Source: Alcaligenaceae bacterium
Lineage (GTDB): Bacteria > Pseudomonadota > Gammaproteobacteria > Burkholderiales > Burkholderiaceae_B
Direction of reading: 5' to 3'
DNA length: 64,000 nt
Assembly (NCBI GenBank): GCA_013416485.1
Contig: JACCEO010000012.1
Span: forward strand, 22,660 to 86,659
The position numbers were made by a program, and so were the translations under genes. This document shows, piece after piece, positions 47,356 to 57,923 of the stretch. The stretch's first letter is position 1, and each line of letters starts with the position of its first letter. Below the pieces are notes generated by a model. The model did not search any database, was not told the origin of the DNA, and was given only the letters and a program-made list of their open reading frames with translations.

Positions 47356-48849
47356 TTAGTGTATTGACGCATACATAATTTCTTCTTCGGTCACATTCGA
47401 GTTGGTGAACTCTTCAACGATACGCCCCTGGCGGGACACCAGAATACGATCTGATAGCATCATGACTTCTGGCAAATACGATGAAATGACCACCACCGCC
47501 AAGCCCTGATCTGCCAGGCCTCGGATAATGTCATGAATTTCGGCGACAGCCCCTACATCGACACCACGCGTGGGTTCATCGAAGATGATTAACTCTGGTT
47601 CTTGTATTAACGACTTAGCAATCACGACCTTTTGCTGATTACCACCAGACAGTTCAATCACATGAGCATTTTCGGAAACGGCGCGAATATTCAGTTTTGC
47701 TTTCCAGTCGGCCCCCACCGCTTTTTCTTCAGAACGACTCATGAGCTGACGCTTGCCGCGTAGCTTTGCCAACAAGCCCATGTAGATATTACGTGAGATG
47801 CTCATGGTTTCAAAAAAACCATCAACCTTGCGATCCTCGGTGATGTAAGCAATACCTGCTGCTACCGCAGGCACCGGCAGCCGGTAGCGCACAGGCTTAT
47901 CATTAAATACCACCTTGCCACCATGCGTATAGTCGCGTTTAAGCACACCCGCGACCACTTTGAAGGTTTCGGTTCTACCCGACCCGATCAAGCCAAACAC
48001 CCCGGTAATTTGCCCCGCAAAAATCGAAAATGACGTGTTGCGCACCATAGTGCCCATGCGCAGATTTTGTACGCTAAGGACACGCTTGCCAGCGGGACGC
48101 AGCGTAGTTTTTTGACCATATAGGGTACTGGTCAGGTCACGACCCACCATAGCACGCACGATACTGTCACGGTCAAAGTTTTTGGTGTCATCGGTAATAA
48201 TATGCTTGCCATCACGCATGACCGTGATCCGGTCTGACAGCTCCAGGGCTTCTTCAAGCGCATGGGATATAAAAATAATGGATACGCCCCGAGCTTTCAG
48301 ATTGTTCATCAAGTCAAAGAAATATTTCTTTTCTTCGGGGGTTAAGGTTGCCGTGGGCTCGTCAAAGATAATGACGCGAGCATCGTGAAGTACCGCACGA
48401 GCAATTTCTACCATTTGCTTTTGTGCTGCCCCTAGGTTGGCCACCATATGAGTGGGGTCCACATTAAAATTCAGGGACTGTAGCAACTGCTGTGCTGCAA
48501 TATACACAGCACGCAAACGGTTAACAAATTTTTCTTTGCCTAAAAATAAATTCTGTCCAACGGTCATGGTAGGAACCAGACTGGTTTCCTGGAACACCAT
48601 CGCCACCCCGGCCGACAAAGCCTCGACGGGGTCCCGAAATGACACCACTTTGCCGTCTATACGCATCTCGCCTGAGCTAAGCTCAACCACCCCAGCCATC
48701 ACCTTGGTCAAGGTGGATTTACCTGCGCCATTTTCACCACATAAGGCATGAATTTCCCCTTTCATTAGGGTGAAGTCTATGCCCTCGATGGCGGGTACGC
48801 CACCATACCGCTTGGTTGCTTGCCGAAGTTCAAGTATAGGTGTGCTCAT
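47356..48849 (-). CDS. Sugar ABC transporter ATP-binding protein (RbsA/MglA type)
   Basis: A 497-residue tandem ATPase of a ribose-type importer. The frame is open further upstream, but ATG 48849 (MSTPILELRQATKRYGG) overlaps the neighbour's stop region tightly. The first domain has Walker A GENGAGKSTLTK, a family-typical altered signature (LGAAQKQMVEIAR) and Walker B IIFDEPTA. The second has the degenerate loop GLIGSGRTE, a full LSGGNQQK signature and IIFDEPTRGVDVG. It powers the two permeases encoded upstream. Last gene of the operon. Confidence 0.93.
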   Translation of the reverse strand: MSTPILELRQATKRYGGVPAIEGIDFTLMKGEIHALCGENGAGKSTLTKVMAGVVELSSGEMRIDGKVVSFRDPVEALSAGVAMVFQETSLVPTMTVGQNLFLGKEKFVNRLRAVYIAAQQLLQSLNFNVDPTHMVANLGAAQKQMVEIARAVLHDARVIIFDEPTATLTPEEKKYFFDLMNNLKARGVSIIFISHALEEALELSDRITVMRDGKHIITDDTKNFDRDSIVRAMVGRDLTSTLYGQKTTLRPAGKRVLSVQNLRMGTMVRNTSFSIFAGQITGVFGLIGSGRTETFKVVAGVLKRDYTHGGKVVFNDKPVRYRLPVPAVAAGIAYITEDRKVDGFFETMSISRNIYMGLLAKLRGKRQLMSRSEEKAVGADWKAKLNIRAVSENAHVIELSGGNQQKVVIAKSLIQEPELIIFDEPTRGVDVGAVAEIHDIIRGLADQGLAVVVISSYLPEVMMLSDRILVSRQGRIVEEFTNSNVTEEEIMYASIH

Positions 48850-48850
48850 A

Positions 48851-49939
48851 TCAAGCCTGTAGATCCAGATCAGAAAATGGGATGCGTAGTATGCGGCCAG
48901 AACCTTTGGACAAAGCCAACAGCGCGCCATCAAATTCGCAGGCTGCCGTAATGCCATGATGATGCCCCCCTACCCGGCTATGCACCGAATACAGGGGATC
49001 CAGGTCCTTGGAAAGGCGCAATACCAATCCATAAGAACGGGGCGGGGCCCAAGGCTTCAGAATACCCATTTGGCGCACACCGCCTTGTTGCAAGGGCTCT
49101 AGGAAGTCACTTCCTGAACTGAGCGCTGGGGCAACCCAGTACTGAGGTTCTATGGTTTGCATCATTTCTGTGCGGAACGCGTCTTCCCGCAAGACAAATT
49201 CCAACAACTGACTACGCGGTGCAAATATGGTCAACCAAAAGCCGCCGTCGGATGCAAGGGCAATACGTGAGGGATAACCTGGGATTTGGCTAGGCCCAAC
49301 CGTTATACGGCCAGCGTCTATAACGCGCAGGCGATGCCCCCAAGATTCTGAAGCAATAATTCGTTCACCGTCAGAGCACACGCCATAGCAATAGGCCAGC
49401 CCTTGGGCCTTGATCTGACAAGATTCAGAGTCAGGGTCGTACTGCAAAACACTACCGCTGTTGCCTCGGCTTAACAGGTCCGTTGGCCAGTCTGGATAGC
49501 GCACCTTATTTGAACCTACGCTGATGAGCAATGTATTGTTTGGCCCCTGGTGCAAGGCATTGATGCAATGCACAGCCTGCCCACCCAGTGTATGTACTTG
49601 CTTTCCATCAAGTGCACCGGTAATAAACGACAGGCCGTCGCCAGTACTTACCACCAGACCATCCCGAAATGCCGCCAGCGCCTGAATGGCTTGGGGCAGT
49701 TGGGCAATAACATGTTGACTACCGTCAGCATCAAACCGAATAAGCTCGGAGCCACAGGCCACCACCAGTTGCCCAGCAGCATTGATGGCCATGTCCTCTA
49801 GGCCCTGACGCTCAAAGAAAACGTCTGCAGTTTCAAGCAAACTATTGGGTTTTAAGGCGCCATCAAGTACAGGTACCGAGGTATCTGCTTCGCCCACACC
49901 AAAGAAACGATTGTGCGCTTGTTTGAGTCTCTTAAACAT
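48851..49939 (-). CDS. SMP-30/strictosidine-synthase-like beta-propeller protein, probably non-catalytic
   Basis: A 362-residue protein that aligns through much of its length with the propeller half of the adjacent permease fusion. Shared segments are ..GVCSDGERIIASESWGHRL, IPGYPSRIALASDGGFWL and a C-terminal HHHGITAACEFDGALLALS. The Glu of the GLEDM site is kept (Glu48). The Asn of the PNG motif is Tyr185 here and the Asp-Asn of GYPDN is Ser224-Arg225, so the calcium/catalytic site looks lost. No signal peptide; start ATG 49939 lies five bases after the fusion gene. The function is unknown, perhaps ligand binding or regulation. Confidence 0.82.
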   Translation of the reverse strand: MFKRLKQAHNRFFGVGEADTSVPVLDGALKPNSLLETADVFFERQGLEDMAINAAGQLVVACGSELIRFDADGSQHVIAQLPQAIQALAAFRDGLVVSTGDGLSFITGALDGKQVHTLGGQAVHCINALHQGPNNTLLISVGSNKVRYPDWPTDLLSRGNSGSVLQYDPDSESCQIKAQGLAYCYGVCSDGERIIASESWGHRLRVIDAGRITVGPSQIPGYPSRIALASDGGFWLTIFAPRSQLLEFVLREDAFRTEMMQTIEPQYWVAPALSSGSDFLEPLQQGGVRQMGILKPWAPPRSYGLVLRLSKDLDPLYSVHSRVGGHHHGITAACEFDGALLALSKGSGRILRIPFSDLDLQA

Positions 49940-49943
49940 GCTG

Positions 49944-52055
49944 TTAACCCCGCTCGATAGGATACTGAGTGAATTCAGGGTCAGCGTTTTCCAGTTTGTA
50001 ACGCCCAATTCGGTTGTTGGAAATTCCCCCTAGGTACAGGTAGCCGCGATGCTCACGCATAGAGGTGATCATGGGGTGGTTCTCGCCGCTACGATCCCAG
50101 TAAGTTTCCAGGATGCGGCCGCTCTCGTCGCACTTGATAACGCAACCCACATTAATATTGGGTGCCAACCATTCATCTTGTCCCAAGCGCTTGACCATAC
50201 GACGGCGGAAAGCCGGTGAGCGCATCGCCAAATCAAATGTGGGGCTGCGCATGCCCATAATGGCTATCCAGTAATTGCCATCAGAAGCACGGTTGATGTT
50301 ATCGGGGTAGCCGGGCAGATCAGGAATAATGACTTCCACAGTGCCTTTTTTAGGCCCGTCAAACCAATAGCGGCTGATCCGGCATGCCCAGCTTTCAGCA
50401 AACAACAGTGACTGCCCATCGGAGGCCATACAAACCCCATTGGGAAACACCAAGTCTTTCAGTGCAGTATGCGTGCGCCCGGTATTGGGGTCGTAGCAGA
50501 TAATTCGGCCATTACCACGCCCTTCAAGGCTGTCTATAGGCCATTCATGCATTTCATAGCGTACGGTAGCTTCGGAAAAGAAGATACGTCCATCGGGTGC
50601 AATATCCAGGTCATCGGCTAGCCGTAAACGACTGTCATCCACAACTGATAGCCAAGAGCGCCCGGTTTCGTCAGTCACTTTTTCTACCGCACGATCTTTG
50701 CGATTCACACGGTACAGACCCATACCCCCTACGCAAACATAAAGATTGCCACCCTTGTCAAAAGCCATACCCAAGGGCTGACCCCCTATGTGGGCATAGA
50801 GCTCCATTTGCTGGTAGTCGGGTGCCAGGAACCGCATGATATCCCCATGCCGAGTTCCACAATACAGGTGATCGTCGTCGTCAAGGATCACGTCTTCGGG
50901 CGACTCGACCATGCCCAAGCCTATGCGCTCGATGTTGCCTAATTTATTATTGACAGCGTAAGGCGAGTCTTCGCCTTCAACGCCTACCCTGGGAGCCGCT
51001 GGCAGAGGCAAATAACCCGGACTAACATACAGTTCGCTTAATGCCTTACCCCGATTCTTGAACCAGCGGATATCCAGGGTCACTGCGGCAATCATAATGA
51101 CGGCCAGCGTTATGCGGATATACCCAGCATCTACCGCCAAGCCCCTAAGACTGTTGGTCACCATTAATACAATTAGGGTACCCAGTATGACTTTGGCGAC
51201 TGACCCTTTACCACCTCCTAGACGGATACCACCCAATAACGCAGCGGCCAACACCACAATTTCTAAACCCATGCCGGTATCGGCGCTACTGCTATCCACC
51301 CTAGCAGCAAACAAGACGGCTCCGATGGCTGCGAACACCCCCGATGCTACGTAGGCCGAAGCAGCAATTCTATTGACCGACAAGCCAGAGTTATATGAAG
51401 AGCGGCGTGAACCGCCTACAGCCATCATGTGCCAACCGCCGCGCATGCGAGTCAGAAAGATATGAAATAGGATGGCAACAACAATGAAAATCCAGGTAGA
51501 TATAGGCAAGCCTATAAACGAGCTATTGCCCAGGTCATCCCACAAGTCTGAGTCAGGTATGGTGGATGCAATCTCTACGGCCCACTTGAATTGGATCAGG
51601 TTGAAAATAGCCCGAAACACAATCAGGGTAACCAGCGTAGTTAAGAAAGCACGCAGCTTGAAGTAGCCTATTAACACACCATTAACGGCCCCCATAAGTG
51701 CGCCACACACCAGTGTTGCGCCTATCGCGGCCACAACAGACCATTCTTGTACGTGTATCAGATACAAAACCACCACGTTGCAAATCGCGTACATAGACCC
51801 AACACTAAGGTCTATACCTCCGACGATAAGCACCAATGCCATGCCACAGACAATAAAACCGATCTCGCTGGCTTGCCGTAGCAGCACGGAAATAGAACTG
51901 AATGAGAGGAAATTATCTACGATGGAAGTAAATACTGCGATAACCACCAGAAGCACGATTAACGGTACCGCTGTTTCCATCCATTGCTTGGCTAGCAATT
52001 CGCCAATCGCCCGATCAGGCCAATAACGATAGCGAAGTTTGTTGATCGTATTCAT
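49944..52055 (-). CDS. ABC sugar permease fused to an SMP-30/gluconolactonase-like propeller domain
   Basis: A 703-residue fusion. Residues 1 to about 335 are a ribose-type (RbsC, BPD_transp_2) permease with about ten hydrophobic helices and the family motif LIVGGIDLSVGSMYA. After a linker (about 335-370), residues 370-703 form a six-bladed propeller of the strictosidine-synthase/APMAP/SMP-30 type. Its expected metal and catalytic residues are Glu387 (PED), Asn539 (PNG) and Asp585-Asn586 (GYPDN). RbsC C-termini are cytoplasmic, so the propeller should meet the substrate as it enters. A lactonase or esterase role is inferred from family. Such fusions occur in some Burkholderiales, with the transported compound unknown to me. 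Confidence 0.88.
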   Translation of the reverse strand: MNTINKLRYRYWPDRAIGELLAKQWMETAVPLIVLLVVIAVFTSIVDNFLSFSSISVLLRQASEIGFIVCGMALVLIVGGIDLSVGSMYAICNVVVLYLIHVQEWSVVAAIGATLVCGALMGAVNGVLIGYFKLRAFLTTLVTLIVFRAIFNLIQFKWAVEIASTIPDSDLWDDLGNSSFIGLPISTWIFIVVAILFHIFLTRMRGGWHMMAVGGSRRSSYNSGLSVNRIAASAYVASGVFAAIGAVLFAARVDSSSADTGMGLEIVVLAAALLGGIRLGGGKGSVAKVILGTLIVLMVTNSLRGLAVDAGYIRITLAVIMIAAVTLDIRWFKNRGKALSELYVSPGYLPLPAAPRVGVEGEDSPYAVNNKLGNIERIGLGMVESPEDVILDDDDHLYCGTRHGDIMRFLAPDYQQMELYAHIGGQPLGMAFDKGGNLYVCVGGMGLYRVNRKDRAVEKVTDETGRSWLSVVDDSRLRLADDLDIAPDGRIFFSEATVRYEMHEWPIDSLEGRGNGRIICYDPNTGRTHTALKDLVFPNGVCMASDGQSLLFAESWACRISRYWFDGPKKGTVEVIIPDLPGYPDNINRASDGNYWIAIMGMRSPTFDLAMRSPAFRRRMVKRLGQDEWLAPNINVGCVIKCDESGRILETYWDRSGENHPMITSMREHRGYLYLGGISNNRIGRYKLENADPEFTQYPIERG

Positions 52056-52177
52056 GCTTCTTTGAGGCTTCCATTAAGTTCAGCAGCACAAGCCCAACTT
52101 GTTTGATTCACATTGCCAATTAACTAGCGTGCAGCAATATTCCTATCCGAACATATCGAAAAAGACAGTCTTCAGCA

Positions 52178-52209
52178 GGCTTCCTGCCCCAAAAAAGCTG
52201 CAGGAAGCC
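52178..52209 (-). other. Intercistronic hairpin after the binding-protein gene
   Basis: Perfect 10-bp stem GGCTTCCTGC / GCAGGAAGCC with a 12-base loop, in the 168-base gap between the binding-protein gene and the permease fusion. There is no T-run after it on the minus strand. Such hairpins often protect binding-protein mRNA and keep its level above that of the membrane genes. Confidence 0.6.
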
Positions 52210-52223
52210 ACTACTACTGCGTG

Positions 52224-53288
52224 TTATTCACGCAAGGTGTCTACAGTCCAGCATGTGTGCTTGTTCGCGTCTTCTTGGGTGAAGACGGACAACGGCGTGT
52301 ATAAAGCGACCTGAAGTTTGCCCGGTTTTTCAGGGCTTTGAAGTGCCATTTGAATCAGGGCATTCACATCACGGCTTTGGCCAGGTACGTCATAGCTAAC
52401 GTAGTGGTCGAAGGCCTGGCTTTTCAAGCCCTTGCAAGCGACATCACCACCGCCGCCACTGGTAGAGACCAGTACCTTGCCAGTTTTACCTGCATCTTTA
52501 ACAGCAGCAGCTGTCGCCAAGTCAGGCACGTCCCAGACACCCATAATGGCGCATAGATCGTCGTGTTGTTTCAAGGTAACTTCCGTAATGGATTTGGCCT
52601 TGGAGGACTCATAGTTACCTACAGACTGACGCGCCACGACCTTAAGATCAGGGTGCTTGCTAAGGACATTGTTGTAGCCCTCTTGCATGTAAACAGTCCA
52701 AGGCGCAGTAGTTGGACCATTCAGTATCATGATTTTCTGTGAGGTACCTGGACCGCATTGCTTTGCCACCCATTCAGCCTGAGTTTCCCCGATCACCGTT
52801 GCGTCGGCTCCGGCAAAACCGGTAGTCATGGTCAGGCTTTTCATATTGAGCTGAATAACGGCAATCCCTGCGTCTTCTAGCCTTTTCTCGATTTTGGCAT
52901 ACGAGGTGACGTCAGGGTTTTGAATGACAACCACATCCGGTTTGGGGTTTTCATTAAGCAACTGCGTCAGTATTTGCACACCCGCCGAGGTATCAAAGTT
53001 GGCGTTACGGACTTCATACTGATAACCTAAACGCTTAGCTTGCAGGCTCATTACCTGAGACCAGCCCTCGGTTAGGTCTAGGCCCATGAACACGGGAACA
53101 AACACCACGCGCTTGCCTTTGAACGTTTCGTAGTAGCGAGTACGCTCTGGGTCTTTAATGGCACCATCACCCTGTGCATAAACACTGGTGGAACCAAACG
53201 CTGCTGCCACTGCAACTGATATACCCAGCGCAGTAGTAACCATACGTTTGCCTAAGCGTAAATTACGCAATAACTGAAAAGCCCTCAT
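52224..53288 (-). CDS. Periplasmic sugar-binding protein of an ABC transporter
   Basis: A 354-residue exported binding protein of the Peripla_BP_4 (ribose/galactose-binding) type. ATG 53288 follows AAGGAG at ideal spacing; the frame is open a little further upstream without such a site. Signal peptide about 1-38 (ALGISVAVAAAFGSTSVYA). The mature part shows the two-lobed pattern (VVFVPVFMGLDLTEGWSQVM, PDVVVIQNPDVTSYAK, IMILNGPTTAPWTVYMQEGYNNVL). It should deliver the substrate to the permeases on either side; the ligand is not identifiable. Confidence 0.9.
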   Translation of the reverse strand: MRAFQLLRNLRLGKRMVTTALGISVAVAAAFGSTSVYAQGDGAIKDPERTRYYETFKGKRVVFVPVFMGLDLTEGWSQVMSLQAKRLGYQYEVRNANFDTSAGVQILTQLLNENPKPDVVVIQNPDVTSYAKIEKRLEDAGIAVIQLNMKSLTMTTGFAGADATVIGETQAEWVAKQCGPGTSQKIMILNGPTTAPWTVYMQEGYNNVLSKHPDLKVVARQSVGNYESSKAKSITEVTLKQHDDLCAIMGVWDVPDLATAAAVKDAGKTGKVLVSTSGGGGDVACKGLKSQAFDHYVSYDVPGQSRDVNALIQMALQSPEKPGKLQVALYTPLSVFTQEDANKHTCWTVDTLRE

Positions 53289-53394
53289 GTTTGTCTCCTT
53301 GGTGTTGCATGATGTTGAGTCCATTTGGCCCGACGGTTATCAGAGCAAAATCAAATGGGTATTATGTATGCCGACCATTTACTAAATAACTACG

Positions 53395-54381
53395 TTAAAT
53401 ATCACCTTGCTGTGCGGTTTCTTCGTTGCGTGGATTCAATACACTATCCAGGCCAATCGCAATTAGCAGCACAACCCCCTTTAGTAAATTTTGCATATCC
53501 AGGGCCAGATTCATAATGGTCATGCCGTTAATGATGGTACCCACCAACAAGGTACCTACCACGACACTAAGTACCCCGCCACGCCCACCCGACAAGCCCA
53601 CACCACCCAGCACAACGACCAGGATAATGTCGTAAATCAAGGAAAGGTTATAAATTCGGGTATCCATAAGGTTATTAGACGAAGCCATTACCAGGCCTGC
53701 TAATACCGCAATCAGTGCCGCCAGCACATATTGAAAAACCATAATGGGGCGAACTGGAATACCCGTGGTTCGGGCCGCATTTGGGTTATCACCTATGGCA
53801 TAGATGAACATGCCTAGCTTGGTGCGACTAAGAAACAACCAAGTGCCTATAGCAACAATGGTGACAACAATGATGCTGCTAGGAATACCAGCAATGTTAC
53901 TGCCGCCTAGCCACGCCAAGGCGTTCAGTTCATCTGGCCACGGCACCATATCGGATTTAAGTATGCCCACCTGGCCCAAACCAGCCAAGCCCAAACCCAT
54001 TGCCAAGGTAACAAACAAGGCCGGGATTTCAGCATAAGCGATAAAGATGCCATTCAGTAGTCCCACGACCACTGCAAACAGCAGGCCAATAAGTAGTGCC
54101 GACCAAGGTCCCATACCAGTGTCAGCCAATGTCATGATGAGTGCCGTGGGCACTGCCATGACAGCCACCATAGACAAGTCGATGCCGCGTCCAATGACCA
54201 CGATTGCCATGGCAAAGCCCAGTATGCCTAGCACGGATATAGAACGGAGCATGGCAACAATATTGCCGATACTAAAAAAGCCAGGAAGCGTTACAGAGAA
54301 AATTACAAAAATCACGATAAACAACAGAAAAACTATTGCCTGCTGATCGAGTTTAATGCTCTTCTTTACCGTCGAATGCAT
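53395..54381 (-). CDS. Sugar ABC transporter permease (RbsC type)
   Basis: First gene of the operon: 328 residues from ATG 54381 (a TTG 60 bases upstream is the other option). About ten hydrophobic helices, the family motif VVIGRGIDLSMVAVMAV and the cytoplasmic loop GDNPNAARTTGIPV, where Glu-Ala-Ala is replaced by Asn-Ala-Ala. It probably pairs with the permease half of the fusion protein to form a heterodimeric channel. The binding-protein gene follows after 106 bases. Confidence 0.9.
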   Translation of the reverse strand: MHSTVKKSIKLDQQAIVFLLFIVIFVIFSVTLPGFFSIGNIVAMLRSISVLGILGFAMAIVVIGRGIDLSMVAVMAVPTALIMTLADTGMGPWSALLIGLLFAVVVGLLNGIFIAYAEIPALFVTLAMGLGLAGLGQVGILKSDMVPWPDELNALAWLGGSNIAGIPSSIIVVTIVAIGTWLFLSRTKLGMFIYAIGDNPNAARTTGIPVRPIMVFQYVLAALIAVLAGLVMASSNNLMDTRIYNLSLIYDIILVVVLGGVGLSGGRGGVLSVVVGTLLVGTIINGMTIMNLALDMQNLLKGVVLLIAIGLDSVLNPRNEETAQQGDI

Positions 54382-54453
54382 CCCCGAAGGTAGTTGGGCA
54401 GAGCTCAAGCGTGTTCCCCTCTTCCAAATTGCTTTTATCAATTAAGTAAGCGT

Positions 54454-54481
54454 TTTATTATGATAATAAATACGGACCGTA
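54454..54481. promoter_or_regulatory. Two adjacent palindromes upstream of the ABC operon
   Basis: TTTATTAT-G-ATAATAAA (54454-54470) is a perfect 17-base palindrome, directly followed by TACGG-A-CCGTA (54471-54481). They lie 73-100 bases before the first permease start and are likely operator or promoter elements for the operon. No regulator gene is adjacent. The rest of the gap to 54606 holds no gene. Confidence 0.45.
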
Positions 54482-54606
54482 CTGTTTAAAGACTATGGAA
54501 CAAACTGTAGCAACCGGCGTTTACTGTGGTCAACGCGGGTTTACCCGAAAAATTTATCACTGTATTTTTTATTACACAAGGTCTATCTGTTAGCCACATC
54601 TGGCAG

Positions 54607-55410
54607 TCAGAATAAACGTCGCATTTTGTCTTTAAGACCCGCCATGGTAATTTCACCTAAATGTGAATCCACCATGCGCCCTTGGGCATCAAAAAACAAA
54701 GTAGTTGGTAAGCCACGTGCGCCCAAAACCCGCATTAACTCTGATCTTGAATCTAATAACACGTCCGTCAGCGTCAAGTGTTCGTTCTGAAGAAAGTCTT
54801 GGGCTTGCTGCAGGCTTTCGCCTTGATTGACCAGCACAAAGGCCACCTCTGGAAATTCCACCTGGGCTTGTTCAAATACCGGCATTTCACGACGACATGG
54901 TGGACACCAACTCGCCCACAGATTCAGCACCACTGGACGCCCCGCATACGCGCTTAGCGCCACAGAACGATCGTCTAGCGTGACTAACTGCACGTCAGGT
55001 AGTGGTGGTGCAGAGTTTTGTAGTAAACCCAACACACCACCAGCCATGAACCAGGCAATTAGCCCTGAGGCAACACCAGTCAGGACAGGACCACGCAAGG
55101 TCGTAGCCAAGCGAGTGCGCCATGCGATATACGCCAGTGCCACCGCTACCCCAACCCACCACGTGAACCCACCATCACCGATAGCAATAATGGACATAGG
55201 TGCAGCTAAGTAGTCTTCCCACCACCCTATAACGAATGCGCAACGAGCTGCCAGCAAGCCCCACATTACGGCATCTAACACCATAGATCCGGCGGCTTTA
55301 TGCGACACATCTGGCACGCGCCGTGCCACAAGACGGGCTGTGACCCACGCCAGCAACACGGCAATAACAATAATGACTACTTGTATGGAAAATGGACCAA
55401 TACCTATCAT
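54607..55410 (-). CDS. Lgt-like membrane domain fused to TlpA-type thioredoxin
   Basis: A 267-residue protein from ATG 55410 (an in-frame ATG at 55467 would add 19 residues). Residues 1-130 contain four or five helices with sequence reminiscent of the front part of prolipoprotein diacylglyceryl transferase (IGPFSIQ, LLAARCAFVIGWWEDY). It is too short to be an intact Lgt. Residues 135-267 are a TlpA/ResA thioredoxin domain with WASWCPPC (Cys169, Cys172) and GLPTTLFFD; the domain would face the periplasm. Expected role: reducing periplasmic disulfides, perhaps using the membrane part as anchor or electron conduit. It appears to be monocistronic. Confidence 0.85.
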   Translation of the reverse strand: MIGIGPFSIQVVIIVIAVLLAWVTARLVARRVPDVSHKAAGSMVLDAVMWGLLAARCAFVIGWWEDYLAAPMSIIAIGDGGFTWWVGVAVALAYIAWRTRLATTLRGPVLTGVASGLIAWFMAGGVLGLLQNSAPPLPDVQLVTLDDRSVALSAYAGRPVVLNLWASWCPPCRREMPVFEQAQVEFPEVAFVLVNQGESLQQAQDFLQNEHLTLTDVLLDSRSELMRVLGARGLPTTLFFDAQGRMVDSHLGEITMAGLKDKMRRLF

Positions 55411-55733
55411 GGAATACGGAAAGAAAATTAAAGGTGATAGGCAACACAAATGAAAATGCTCAACCATTAATCAATGGCTGTATTCATTGCGTTGCCAATG
55501 GGACGTGATCGGCCTTTACCATTAAGGTCTGGGCGTAATCGACACTATTTTAGGATGCCGTGATCTTACAGCAACCTATCACCTAGAACTTGAAATACGT
55601 TCAGCCTGCTGGCCCAACTGACCATAGCGGGCCCTGGCCATGCAGATCGTCTATCGGTTTTGCGCCGCAAGCTATCAGAGAAACGCCATTATTTGGTAGT
55701 CTAATACCAAGCTTGTATATAAGAGAGGTAAAC
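55411..55733. other. Divergent intergenic region
   Basis: 323 bases between the TlpA-fusion gene (minus) and the DUF2007 gene (plus). I see no coding sequence. Just before the DUF2007 gene is the inverted repeat TTGGTA-6-TACCAA (55693-55710) followed by TATATA at 55716, suggesting a promoter or operator. A start inferred from those hexamers would leave almost no leader, so the exact promoter is unclear. Confidence 0.4.
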
Positions 55734-55949
55734 ATGGTACCCATCTACTCCCCAAGGTCGGAATCCGAAGCGGCTGTTATTACTTCCCTGATGCAGGCAT
55801 ATGGCATTACCTTCCTGATGCAAGGTGGCGCGTTTAGCTCTATGTATCCCGGCCCGGTCACCAATAGCCTGAACGCCCAGACCCTGATGGTGGATGCCGA
55901 TCATGTACCGTTGGCAACCCAGTTGCTACAGCCTTTTATCGATGGTTGA
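55734..55949 (+). CDS. DUF2007 family protein (putative signal-transducing protein)
   Basis: A 71-residue protein from ATG 55734, which has AGAGAGG just before it; the open frame reaches 55590 but without such a site. MVPIYSPRSESEAAVITSLMQAYGITFLMQGG and the later TLMVDADHVPLATQLL match the small PII-like DUF2007 fold. The family is sometimes called putative signal transducing, without a known ligand. It stands alone before tRNA-Gly. Confidence 0.82.
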   Translation: MVPIYSPRSESEAAVITSLMQAYGITFLMQGGAFSSMYPGPVTNSLNAQTLMVDADHVPLATQLLQPFIDG

Positions 55950-56017
55950 ATCTGTTTTTATTGTTTTACTTATTTGAACGACATCAACCACAAAGTCCAT
56001 ATCTACCTTCAGTGATA

Positions 56018-56091
56018 TGGAGCGGGTGAAGGGAATCGAACCCTCGTATGCAGCTTGGGAAGCTGCCGTTCTACCATTGAACTACACCCGC
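56018..56091 (-). tRNA. tRNA-Gly (anticodon CCC)
   Basis: 74 bases including an encoded CCA (TGG at 56018-56020 on the plus strand). The acceptor stem GCGGGTG/CACCCGC has 7 bp, the discriminator is U as usual for glycine, the anticodon stem-loop is GCAGC-TTCCCAA-GCTGC giving anticodon CCC (reads GGG), and the T-loop is GGTTCGATTCC. Confidence 0.97.
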
Positions 56092-56189
56092 GTAGGCGTG
56101 CATTTTACGCGGATTTATGGCCGCAACGCAAACTGCGCCTGGAACGATAGCTACTGCAGAAGGTTCACGCAGCCGCTACAATTCAGTTT

Positions 56190-57898
<1,709 letters not shown>

Positions 57899-57923
57899 CG
57901 CTGTTCTTATTTTGGTAAAAAAA

